Made by a program: the position numbers and the translations under genes
Shown here: in pieces, positions 24,304 through 32,078 of the stretch
How positions within the stretch are numbered: the stretch's first letter is position 1
Layout: each line of letters starts with the position of its first letter
Assembly: GCA_050260055.1 (NCBI GenBank)
Contig: JBLNBO010000044.1
Span: 5,483-69,482 of the forward strand
Source: JBLMYQ01 sp050260055
GTDB taxonomy: Bacteria; Bacillota; Clostridia; Acetivibrionales; UBA4821
Length of the DNA: 64,000 nucleotides
Direction of reading: 5' to 3'
Notes under the pieces: model-generated
What the model saw: the letters and a program-made list of their open reading frames with translations, nothing else
Databases searched by the model: none
What the model was told of the DNA's origin: nothing

Positions 24304-24945
24304 ATGGATTATATCACTTTTGCACTGGCAAAGGGTAGGCTTGCAGATTTGACCATTGATTTGCTTGAATGTGCAGGTATTAGCTGTAAAAAGATAAGCA
24401 AAAATACTAGAAAACTTATATTTGTAAATGAAGAAGAAAAACTAAAATTTGTTTTGGTAAAGCCCAGTGATGTACCAACATATGTTGAGTATGGAGCGGC
24501 GGATATTGGCATCGCTGGAAGAGATACATTACTTGAAGAAGGGCGCAACTTATACGAGGTTGGTGATTTGGGATTTGGAAAATGCAAGATGGTTGTAGCT
24601 GGACCCAAAAAGTATTTGGAGAGACTTGATACTCTTTCAAACAAACGAGTTGCAACTAAATATCCTAAGATTGCCAGCGAATTTTTTAATATGGTTAAAA
24701 AAGAATCTATTGAAATTATAAAGCTGAACGGTTCTGTTGAACTTGCCCCATTGGTTGGCCTTTCAGAGGTTATAGTTGATATTGTTGAAAGCGGTTCAAC
24801 GCTAAGAGAAAACGGATTGGTTGTGCTTGAGGAGATTTGTGATATTAGTGCAAGACTTATTGTAAATAGAGTTAGTATGAAAATGAAAACAGAAAGAATT
24901 AGTGAGATTATTAATAAAATTAAGCTTTGCCTGGATAAAGAATAG
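24304..24945 (+). CDS. hisG: ATP phosphoribosyltransferase, short form
   Basis: 213 residues, the length of the short HisG that needs HisZ. FALAKGRLADLTIDLL opens the catalytic domain, EYGAADIGIAGRDTLLE (about 61-77) is characteristic, and the C-terminal PRPP-binding region contains VDIVESGSTLRENGL (about 159-173). It condenses ATP and PRPP in the first step of histidine synthesis and is the feedback-controlled enzyme. Confidence 0.96.
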   Translation: MDYITFALAKGRLADLTIDLLECAGISCKKISKNTRKLIFVNEEEKLKFVLVKPSDVPTYVEYGAADIGIAGRDTLLEEGRNLYEVGDLGFGKCKMVVAGPKKYLERLDTLSNKRVATKYPKIASEFFNMVKKESIEIIKLNGSVELAPLVGLSEVIVDIVESGSTLRENGLVVLEEICDISARLIVNRVSMKMKTERISEIINKIKLCLDKE

Positions 24946-25015
24946 CAAAGATAATAACAGCCGACATTTTATAACAGAAAACATTACTTTTACGAGAGAG
25001 TTAGGAGAAATACCT

Positions 25016-26317
25016 ATGAAAATAATTAATCTTGCAAATAACAGAGACGAACTGGTAAGTATGTTGAAGTCTCGGAATACAGATATATCAGAGGAATTAA
25101 TACCAAAGGTTAGAGCAATACTTGATGATGTTAAGCAAAATGGCGATGAGGCTGTTGCAAAATACACAGCTATGTTCGACTGGAGTGGGGCTTCGGCTGA
25201 TAGTATCAGGTTAACCTCTGAAGAAATTGATGAAGCGTATAAAAGTGTTGAGAAGGAATTTATAGAAACCATAAAGGTTTCAGTAGATAGGGTAAGGAAG
25301 TTTCATCTTAAACAGAAGCAGAACTCATGGTTTGATACCGAAGAAGAAGGAGTTATGCTTGGGCAGATTGTTAGAGCACTCGATATTGTTGGATTGTATG
25401 TTCCAGGTGGAAAGGCGGCATATCCTTCTAGCGTAATTATGACAGCTGTGCCTGCAAAGTCGGCTGGTGTAAAAAGATTGGTAGTGTCAACCCCTCCCGG
25501 AAAAGACGGAAAGGTTAATCCGGCAATTCTGGTTGCGGCAAACGAAGCTGGAGTGGATGAGATATATAAGGTTGGAGGGGCACAGGCCATTGGAGCAATG
25601 GCTTTTGGTACTAAAGCCGTACCCCAGGTTGATAAGATTGTCGGACCTGGAAATATTTTTGTAACCCTTGCTAAAAAACTGGTTTATGGAACTGTAGATA
25701 TTGATATGATTGCAGGTCCAAGCGAGATACTGGTTGTTGCAGATGATTCAGCAATACCTGAGTATGTTGCGGCAGACCTCCTTTCTCAAGCCGAACATGA
25801 TGAAATGGCTTCTGCAATATTGCTTACAAATTCAGGGAAACTTGCAAAGGAAGTAAATATTGAAATAGAAAAACAAATCAAGGAGCTTCCTCGTAAAGAG
25901 ATTGTTCAAAAATCCTTAAGCAGTTTCGGGTGTATTGCTGTTTGCTCAACAATTGAGGAAGCAATTGCCACAGCAAATCTTGTATCCCCAGAGCATTTAG
26001 AGCTTTGTGTTAAAGAACCGAACAAATATCTAGGGTTAATTAGGAATGCAGGAGCAATTTTTATCGGAAACTACTCGCCTGAGCCTATTGGAGATTATAT
26101 TGCAGGCCCTAGCCATGTACTTCCTACTTCCGGAACAGCTAAGTTCTATTCCCCACTTTCGGTTGACCACTTTCTTAAAAAGACCAGCTTGATATGGTTT
26201 GATGAAAAATCAATGAATTCTTTAGCAGATTATGTTGTCAATTTTGCAGAAAAGGAAGAATTTCAGGCGCATGCAAATTCATTAAAGGTGAGGATGAAAA
26301 ATGAAAAAAAGTTTTGA
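25016..26317 (+). CDS. hisD: Histidinol dehydrogenase
   Basis: 433 residues from ATG 25016 (AGGAGA 8 nt upstream); the frame is open further upstream but without an SD. Family motifs include GLYVPGGKAAYPSSVIM, GGAQAIGAMAFGT, VDKIVGPGNIFVT and IDMIAGPSEILV. SQAEHDE and SPEHLEL contain the zinc ligands and catalytic glutamate and histidine. It carries out the last two oxidations from histidinol to histidine. It overlaps hisC by 17 nt. Confidence 0.96.
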   Translation: MKIINLANNRDELVSMLKSRNTDISEELIPKVRAILDDVKQNGDEAVAKYTAMFDWSGASADSIRLTSEEIDEAYKSVEKEFIETIKVSVDRVRKFHLKQKQNSWFDTEEEGVMLGQIVRALDIVGLYVPGGKAAYPSSVIMTAVPAKSAGVKRLVVSTPPGKDGKVNPAILVAANEAGVDEIYKVGGAQAIGAMAFGTKAVPQVDKIVGPGNIFVTLAKKLVYGTVDIDMIAGPSEILVVADDSAIPEYVAADLLSQAEHDEMASAILLTNSGKLAKEVNIEIEKQIKELPRKEIVQKSLSSFGCIAVCSTIEEAIATANLVSPEHLELCVKEPNKYLGLIRNAGAIFIGNYSPEPIGDYIAGPSHVLPTSGTAKFYSPLSVDHFLKKTSLIWFDEKSMNSLADYVVNFAEKEEFQAHANSLKVRMKNEKKF

Positions 26318-27377
26318 GAGAAAAGTTTTGGAGAATTTAGAGCCTTACAAATACATAAAGGCCGAATATAAAATCAAGCTTGATGCAAATGAAAGCCAGT
26401 TTAATTTATCTGATAAGGTTAGAGAAAGATTATGCAAATATATAACTGGGGAATTTAATGCAAATTTTTATCCTAACTCAGATTGCGATTTACTGAGAGA
26501 TACAATTGCAAAACATTACGGTTTAAAATCTGAAAATATAGTTGTTGGCGCGGGTTCAGACCAGATTATTGATATAATATACAAAGCTTTTTTGAATCAA
26601 GGAGACAGGGTTGTTGTCCCTTATCCTACATTTTCGATGTATGAATTAACAGCCAAAGTATATGAAGGGACTCCGGTCAGGGTAAAAATCGCATCAAATG
26701 GGGGTTATGAGTATGCTGTATCAAAGTTTATTGATACAATAAAAAATGAAAAAGCTAAAATTGCATTCATATGCACGCCAAACAGTCCAACAGGAAACAC
26801 CATGAGCCTTAAAGAAATTAGGCAAGTGATTGAGGCCTGTCCGGATACGTTGATTGTTGTAGATGAAGCTTATGGAGAATTTACTAATCAAACTGCCATT
26901 TCCTTAGTAAATGAATATAATAATCTGATTATCCTGAAAACTTTTTCAAAGGCTTACGGATTAGCGGCAGCGAGGGTTGGCTATTCGGTTAGCTGTAATG
27001 AAACTGCTGATAGTTTAAATAAGGTTAAGCCGCCTTATAACGTGGCTGCACTTTCACAGATTATGGCTCAATATGTTCTTGATGATGTTGAGGAAAGTGG
27101 AAAAAGGATTAAAGATATAGTTTTGCAAAGAAATTCATTATTTGAGGAGTTAAAGAAAATCCAAGGGGTCAAGGTCTTTCCTTCAGAAGCAAATTTCTTA
27201 CTTATTAAAGTTGAGGATTCTCAAAAGGCATATAAAGCTCTACTTGATAATGGAATCGTAGCAATTAATTTTGGAGACAAAGAAGACCTTGAAAATTGTA
27301 TGAGAATTAGTGTAGGATTAGATTGGCAAAATAAACTAATACTTGATAGTTTACGTTTGATAAAAGAAGGGAATTAG
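26301..27377 (+). CDS. hisC: Histidinol-phosphate aminotransferase
   Basis: 358 residues; ATG 26301 lies inside the end of hisD. It is a fold-type I PLP enzyme: GAGSDQIIDII (about 86-96), FICTPNSPTGN (about 157-167), VVDEAYGEF and the PLP lysine in TFSKAYGLAAARVGY (about 214-228). It converts imidazole-acetol phosphate to histidinol phosphate. Confidence 0.95.
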   Translation: MKKSFERKVLENLEPYKYIKAEYKIKLDANESQFNLSDKVRERLCKYITGEFNANFYPNSDCDLLRDTIAKHYGLKSENIVVGAGSDQIIDIIYKAFLNQGDRVVVPYPTFSMYELTAKVYEGTPVRVKIASNGGYEYAVSKFIDTIKNEKAKIAFICTPNSPTGNTMSLKEIRQVIEACPDTLIVVDEAYGEFTNQTAISLVNEYNNLIILKTFSKAYGLAAARVGYSVSCNETADSLNKVKPPYNVAALSQIMAQYVLDDVEESGKRIKDIVLQRNSLFEELKKIQGVKVFPSEANFLLIKVEDSQKAYKALLDNGIVAINFGDKEDLENCMRISVGLDWQNKLILDSLRLIKEGN

Positions 27378-27394
27378 AAAGGAATGATGCTCAA

Positions 27395-27979
27395 GTGAGA
27401 ATTGCAGAGTTAAAAAGGGAAACATCAGAAACGAGTGTAAATGTTAAAATTGAGCTTGAAGGAGAAGGAAAGGGTAACATTACTACAGGCATAGGTTTTT
27501 TTGACCATATGCTTAATTTATTATGTATGCATTCTATGATAAACATTGACGTATCTGCCAAGGGTGATTTGGATGTAGATACCCATCACACAGTTGAAGA
27601 TATAGGAATTGTATTAGGTCAAGCTATATCAAAAGCTCTAGGAGATAAAAAATCTATAAAGAGATATGGTAGTGTTTTTGTCCCTATGGATGAATCACTT
27701 GCATTTGTGTGTATCGATATTAGCGGAAGACCATTTTTGAAGTTTGATGCTGAATTTTCATCTGAATTAATCGGGCAATTTGAAACCCAAACACTGGAAG
27801 AATTTTTTAGAGCTTTGGCCGTCAATGCTGGAATGACATTACATATAAAGGTTGAATACGGAATCAATGACCACCATAAGATTGAAGCGGTATTTAAAGC
27901 ATTTGCAAGGGCTTTCAAGGAAGCTGTAAAAATAGATGAGACAATAAAAGGGGTACCGTCAACAAAAGGAACACTATGA
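27395..27979 (+). CDS. hisB: Imidazoleglycerol-phosphate dehydratase
   Basis: 194 residues from GTG 27395 (GAAAGGA upstream), the monofunctional HisB. Metal-binding histidines are in GFFDHML (about 34-40), THHTVED (about 64-70) and NDHHKIEA (about 153-160). The stop codon shares two bases with the left arm of hairpin element copy 3. Confidence 0.96.
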   Translation: MRIAELKRETSETSVNVKIELEGEGKGNITTGIGFFDHMLNLLCMHSMINIDVSAKGDLDVDTHHTVEDIGIVLGQAISKALGDKKSIKRYGSVFVPMDESLAFVCIDISGRPFLKFDAEFSSELIGQFETQTLEEFFRALAVNAGMTLHIKVEYGINDHHKIEAVFKAFARAFKEAVKIDETIKGVPSTKGTL

Positions 27980-28110
27980 TAATCGTGATAAGCTGCGCAT
28001 TACTGCGTTGCACTTCGGTCTCAAAGTACTCACGTACATCTAGGTATGCTCCGGTATGCTCCGTGCTTTTCGCCTTGTGCGCCTTGTCCTGCTTGTTTCT
28101 GACGATTATC
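27978..28110. repeat. Dispersed hairpin element, copy 3 (after hisB)
   Basis: 133 bp; outer arms GATAATCGT (27978-27986) and ACGATTATC (28102-28110) are a perfect 9-bp pair unlike those of the other copies. The core has GATAAGCTGCGCATTACTG, CTCAAAGTACTCA, CCGTGCTTTTCGCCTTG and CTGCTTGTTTCT. It carries an internal duplication (GGTATGCTCC twice), which explains its extra length. It overlaps the last two bases of the hisB stop codon. Confidence 0.8.
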
Positions 28111-28170
28111 TTAAGAATAAAAATATTAATTCTTAACTTTAAATATTATACTATTTTAAGGGGGATTTTT

Positions 28171-29061
28171 ATGGGAAAGTTAATTGGGAACACAGATTTT
28201 TTAAACCTGCCTCTTGGAAGAAAAGGCAAGGTTAGAGACTGTTATGACTTTGGGGATAAAATGCTTATTGTTGTAACAGATAGAATTTCTGCATTTGATG
28301 TTGTTTTTCCAAATCTAATTCCTAATAAAGGACGCGTGTTAAATAAAATCTCAGAATTCTGGTTTGATTATACTAAGGACATTGTACAAAATCATATGAT
28401 AACAACCGATGTTGCTCAGTTTCCTGCAGAACTTTCAGCATTTGCTGAAGAGCTTGACGGCAGAGCAATGCTTGTTAAGAAAGCTAAGATGATAGAGGTT
28501 GAATGTGTAGTAAGAGGCTATATTGCTGGTTCTGGCCTTAAAGAATACAATGCAAATGGTACAATATGCGGAATTAAACTCCCTGCAGGACTCGTTGAAG
28601 GGGATAAACTTCCAGAACCATTATTTACGCCTGCACGCAAGTCATTTACAGGACATGATGAAAATATTAATGAGCAGATTATGGCTGAAATGATAGGTCA
28701 AGATTTGACAGATAAACTGAAAAAAATCAGTATTGAGCTTTATCATAAAGCCAGCAAAAAGGCTGAGCAAGGCGGGATAATCCTTGCAGATACAAAGTTT
28801 GAATTTGGGATTATCGATGGTGAAATAATCCTCGGCGATGAAATATTTACACCTGATTCCTCAAGATTCTGGAATATAGAAGAGTATGCGCCTGGAGGTC
28901 CTCAGAAAAGCTTTGATAAGCAGTATATGAGAGATTATCTTGAATCAATCGATTGGGATAAAACACCTCCTGCACCTGAGCTTCCTGAAGAGGTTGTAAG
29001 GAATACCGAGTTGAAGTATCTAGAGGCCTACGAAAGAATAGTGGGAAGACCGCTTAATTAG
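28171..29061 (+). CDS. purC: Phosphoribosylaminoimidazole-succinocarboxamide synthase
   Basis: 296 residues from ATG 28171 (AAGGGGG upstream). SAICAR synthetase motifs: GKVRDCYDFGDKMLIVVTDR, AFDVVFPN, ECVVRGYIAGSG, TPARKSFTGHDE, ADTKFEFG and DEIFTPDSSRFW. At about 296 residues it is the longer bacterial type. It couples aspartate to CAIR in purine synthesis. It sits inside the histidine gene run, consistent with shared AICAR/PRPP metabolism. Confidence 0.96.
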   Translation: MGKLIGNTDFLNLPLGRKGKVRDCYDFGDKMLIVVTDRISAFDVVFPNLIPNKGRVLNKISEFWFDYTKDIVQNHMITTDVAQFPAELSAFAEELDGRAMLVKKAKMIEVECVVRGYIAGSGLKEYNANGTICGIKLPAGLVEGDKLPEPLFTPARKSFTGHDENINEQIMAEMIGQDLTDKLKKISIELYHKASKKAEQGGIILADTKFEFGIIDGEIILGDEIFTPDSSRFWNIEEYAPGGPQKSFDKQYMRDYLESIDWDKTPPAPELPEEVVRNTELKYLEAYERIVGRPLN

Positions 29062-29128
29062 TTGATAGCTAAAAGGCAAAACAGTAAGAGGAGTCTAATC
29101 CGTTTTAAAATCTAGGAGGTGCATTATT

Positions 29129-29878
29129 ATGTATATTAAAAAATCTACATTAGTTATTGCAATTGTATTAATCATTGCTGCTTCGGCTGCTTGCTGCATT
29201 TTCTGTTTTAACTCCGGCAAAGCCGTAATTAAAACTACTCCAGAAAATAATACCTTAAATCAAGTGAATGTTTCAAACATAATAGATAAGCCAAAAGAGG
29301 ATTTGCAAAATGGTAAAACCCCAGAAGCAAAGCCTGAAGAAAAAAATGATTGGCTGTGCATCCCAGATCAAAGTGTTGGTCCAATTACTGCTGAAACATC
29401 AGAAGAGGATTTAAAAGCAGTCTTTGGCTCTAAAAATGTTCTTACAGAATCTAAATTTGATAGTGAAGGGATAGATAAAATAACAGTTTCTTATATATTC
29501 AAAGGAACCAAAAATGAAGTTCAAATAGAATGGAAAGATCAGAAATCATTAAAAGGCCCTAAAAGAATTGTAATTTCAGGTCAAGGGGGAAAATGGAAAA
29601 CTCCTGAAGGAGTTGCTGTAGGAACTTCCTTGGAAGAGCTAAACAAAATTAATAATTCTACCTTTATTTTTTCGGGTTTTTGTTGGGATGGTGCCGGTAT
29701 TGTTACTGACTGGGAAGACGGTACACTAAGTAAGTATAAAGCGTTTTATCCTGTTCTGGCTCCTGAAAATATTTCTAACATTCCGGATAAATATTCCGGA
29801 GATAAAAGAATTTTATCTGATGATAAAGAATTAGAAAAACTAAAACTAAGAGTTGCAACAATGCGAATTGGATTTTAA
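29129..29878 (+). CDS. Membrane-anchored hypothetical protein
   Basis: 249 residues. An N-terminal hydrophobic segment (about 8-27, with Ala-Cys-Cys at the exit) makes it either a lipoprotein without a textbook lipobox or a single-pass anchored protein. A low-complexity linker (to about 75) precedes a beta-rich domain with SVGPITAETSEEDLKAVFGS and TPEGVAVGTSLEELNKINN, an arrangement seen in secreted proteins of unknown function. Strong SD AGGAGGTG. No enzymatic motif recognised. It interrupts the his/pur cluster. Confidence 0.7.
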   Translation: MYIKKSTLVIAIVLIIAASAACCIFCFNSGKAVIKTTPENNTLNQVNVSNIIDKPKEDLQNGKTPEAKPEEKNDWLCIPDQSVGPITAETSEEDLKAVFGSKNVLTESKFDSEGIDKITVSYIFKGTKNEVQIEWKDQKSLKGPKRIVISGQGGKWKTPEGVAVGTSLEELNKINNSTFIFSGFCWDGAGIVTDWEDGTLSKYKAFYPVLAPENISNIPDKYSGDKRILSDDKELEKLKLRVATMRIGF

Positions 29879-29904
29879 TAATTAGGAAAAGTTTTTTCTT
29901 GTGC

Positions 29905-29972
29905 CCGAACAGCCTCCGCGGCACGTGAGCGGAGACCTTTCCGCCGATTTTGGTCGGTCAAAAGCGGAAAAT
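29905..29972. repeat. GC-rich double hairpin before hisH
   Basis: CTCCGC...GCGGAG and TTTCCGC...GCGGAAA form two adjacent stems in a segment far richer in G+C than the flanking DNA. A frame runs through it into hisH from GTG 29901, but hisH has its own SD and start at 30045. Probably a small palindromic insertion. Confidence 0.5.
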
Positions 29973-30044
29973 AAACTACAAGGACACTTAAGTAAATACG
30001 AGAAAAAACCTCCAAAGATTCTAAAGAAAATTGAAGGAGAAAAT

Positions 30045-30644
30045 ATGATTGCAATAATCGATTACGGTATGGGAAATTTAAAAAGTGTTGAAAAAGCCTT
30101 CAACTTCCTCAATTGTGATACAATAGTAACTAGTTCGCCAGAGAAAATCCGCAGTGCCTCAAAGGTTGTACTGCCCGGTGTTGGAGCTTTTGCTGAGGCA
30201 GTAAAATGTATTAAGAGTACCGGACTTGACGAGGTTATTAATGAGACAGTCCAAAAAGGAAAGCCTTTTTTGGGGATATGTCTTGGACTTCAGCTAATGT
30301 TTGATTATTCAGAGGAGAATGGCGGTTTTGAAGGGTTAGGAATATTAAAAGGCAAAATAAAGAAGATTGAAACCGGTCTAAAAATTCCCCATATGGGATG
30401 GAATAGTTTAAATATTAAAAAAGAAAATGCTTTATTTAAGGGATTGCCAGACAATCCCTATGTATATTTTGTTCATTCTTTTCATCTTGTGGCAGAGGAC
30501 AAAGATATTATTACAGCTACAACTAACTATGGTGAGGAAATTGAAGTGGCAGTAGGAAAAGGTAATACTCTTCTTACGCAGTTTCATCCGGAGAAAAGCG
30601 GGGAAACTGGACTGAAGATGCTAAAAAATTTCATTGAATTGTAG
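30045..30644 (+). CDS. hisH: Imidazole glycerol phosphate synthase, glutaminase subunit
   Basis: 199 residues from ATG 30045 (AAGGAGA just upstream). It is a class I glutamine amidotransferase with the nucleophile in FLGICLGLQ (about 79-87), and the catalytic His-Glu in TQFHPEKSG. It supplies ammonia to HisF, encoded next. The reading frame is open upstream to 29901 through a GC-rich insertion, but that part is not conserved in HisH. Confidence 0.95.
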   Translation: MIAIIDYGMGNLKSVEKAFNFLNCDTIVTSSPEKIRSASKVVLPGVGAFAEAVKCIKSTGLDEVINETVQKGKPFLGICLGLQLMFDYSEENGGFEGLGILKGKIKKIETGLKIPHMGWNSLNIKKENALFKGLPDNPYVYFVHSFHLVAEDKDIITATTNYGEEIEVAVGKGNTLLTQFHPEKSGETGLKMLKNFIEL

Positions 30645-30652
30645 GGGAAATT

Positions 30653-31411
30653 ATGCTTACTAAAAGAATTATTCCTTGTTTAGATGTTAATAAAGGCAGG
30701 GTGGTTAAAGGGGTTAAGTTTCTTGATTTGAAGGATGCAGGAGACCCTGTTGAGGTTGCAAAGATTTATGATAAGTCAGGCGCTGATGAGCTTGTATTTC
30801 TTGACATTACTGCTTCATCAGATGCGAGAAGTATTCTTATCAATGTGGTTGAAAAGGTAGCAGAGCAGATTTTTATTCCTTTTACTGTTGGCGGAGGAAT
30901 TAGGACTGTTGATGATTTTAGAGAAATATTGAAGGCTGGAGCCGATAAAGTATCAATTAACTCTTCAGCTATTTCAAATCCGCAATTAATATCTGATGCA
31001 GCATGGAAGTTTGGTAAACAATGTGTTATTGTAGCTATTGATGCAAAGAAAAATACAGATGGCAGTTGGGACGTTTATTCCCATGGAGGAAGAACAAACA
31101 CCGGGCTTGATGCAGTGGAATGGGCAGTAAAAGCTGAAGAACTTGGTGCCGGAGAGATTCTTCTTACAAGTATGGACTGTGATGGAACCAAGAATGGCTA
31201 TGATATGGCCTTAACAAAGAGTATTTGTAGCAAGATAAATATTCCTGTTATTGCTTCGGGAGGAGCAGGAACCAAGGAGCATTTTCGGGATGTATTTTTA
31301 CAGGCAGGTGCTGATGCAGCATTGGCCGCTTCATTGTTTCATTATAGGGAACTTGAAATTAATGATTTAAAGAAATATCTAGATAAACAAAATATTGAGG
31401 TGAGGATTTAG
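30653..31411 (+). CDS. hisF: Imidazole glycerol phosphate synthase, cyclase subunit
   Basis: 252 residues. A (beta/alpha)8 barrel with the catalytic aspartates in CLDVNKGRVVKG (D11 region) and LTSMDCDGTK (about 173-182), and the phosphate-binding VGGGIR and ASGGAG. Makes IGP and AICAR from PRFAR with ammonia from HisH. Eight bases separate it from hisH. Confidence 0.97.
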   Translation: MLTKRIIPCLDVNKGRVVKGVKFLDLKDAGDPVEVAKIYDKSGADELVFLDITASSDARSILINVVEKVAEQIFIPFTVGGGIRTVDDFREILKAGADKVSINSSAISNPQLISDAAWKFGKQCVIVAIDAKKNTDGSWDVYSHGGRTNTGLDAVEWAVKAEELGAGEILLTSMDCDGTKNGYDMALTKSICSKINIPVIASGGAGTKEHFRDVFLQAGADAALAASLFHYRELEINDLKKYLDKQNIEVRI

Positions 31412-31412
31412 T

Positions 31413-32051
31413 ATGGAATTTATTGAAAATTTAAAATTTGATGAAAAAGGTTTAATTCCGGCAATAGCGCAAGACTATAAAACTGGTGAAGTATTAATGC
31501 TTGCCTACATGAATAAGGAATCTCTAGAGCTTACTGTTGAAACTAAGAAGGTGCACTATTTTAGTAGAAGCCGTCAGAAGCTTTGGCTGAAGGGTGAAAC
31601 ATCAGGGAATTTTCAAACTGTAAAGAGTATTTCTTACGATTGTGATGCTGATACGATTTTACTAAAAATTGAGCAGAAAGGGCCTGCTTGTCATACAGGA
31701 GAAAGAAGCTGTTTTTTTAATATTCCTGTTGATTATTCAGATAATTATGAAGAATCAGACAAAAGTTTCGAAAGTGTAATGCAGGAATTGTATAATACTG
31801 TTGTTAGTCGTAAAAGCAATCCTAAAGAAGGCTCATATACAAATTACCTTTTTGATAAGGGATTGGATAAGATATTAAAAAAAGTTGGTGAAGAGACTGC
31901 AGAGGTTATAATTGCAGCTAAGAACAAATCTAAAGATGAAATCAGATACGAAACAGCAGATTTGCTTTATCACCTTGTTGTACTCATGGTTGAGAGTGAT
32001 ATGAATTTTGAGGAAATATTTGACGAGCTTAAAGGCAGACGGAGTGAATAA
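31413..32051 (+). CDS. hisI: Bifunctional phosphoribosyl-AMP cyclohydrolase / phosphoribosyl-ATP pyrophosphatase
   Basis: 212 residues. The N-terminal cyclohydrolase domain (about 1-110) has WLKGETSGN, DCDADT and CHTGERSCF. The C-terminal pyrophosphatase domain (about 120-212) has KVGEETAEVIIAAKN and YETADLLYHLVVLM. This is the fused HisIE form. The start is one base past the hisF stop codon, so the genes are translationally coupled. Confidence 0.96.
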   Translation: MEFIENLKFDEKGLIPAIAQDYKTGEVLMLAYMNKESLELTVETKKVHYFSRSRQKLWLKGETSGNFQTVKSISYDCDADTILLKIEQKGPACHTGERSCFFNIPVDYSDNYEESDKSFESVMQELYNTVVSRKSNPKEGSYTNYLFDKGLDKILKKVGEETAEVIIAAKNKSKDEIRYETADLLYHLVVLMVESDMNFEEIFDELKGRRSE

Positions 32052-32078
32052 CAATCAATTGAGAACGGGGGGATTTGC

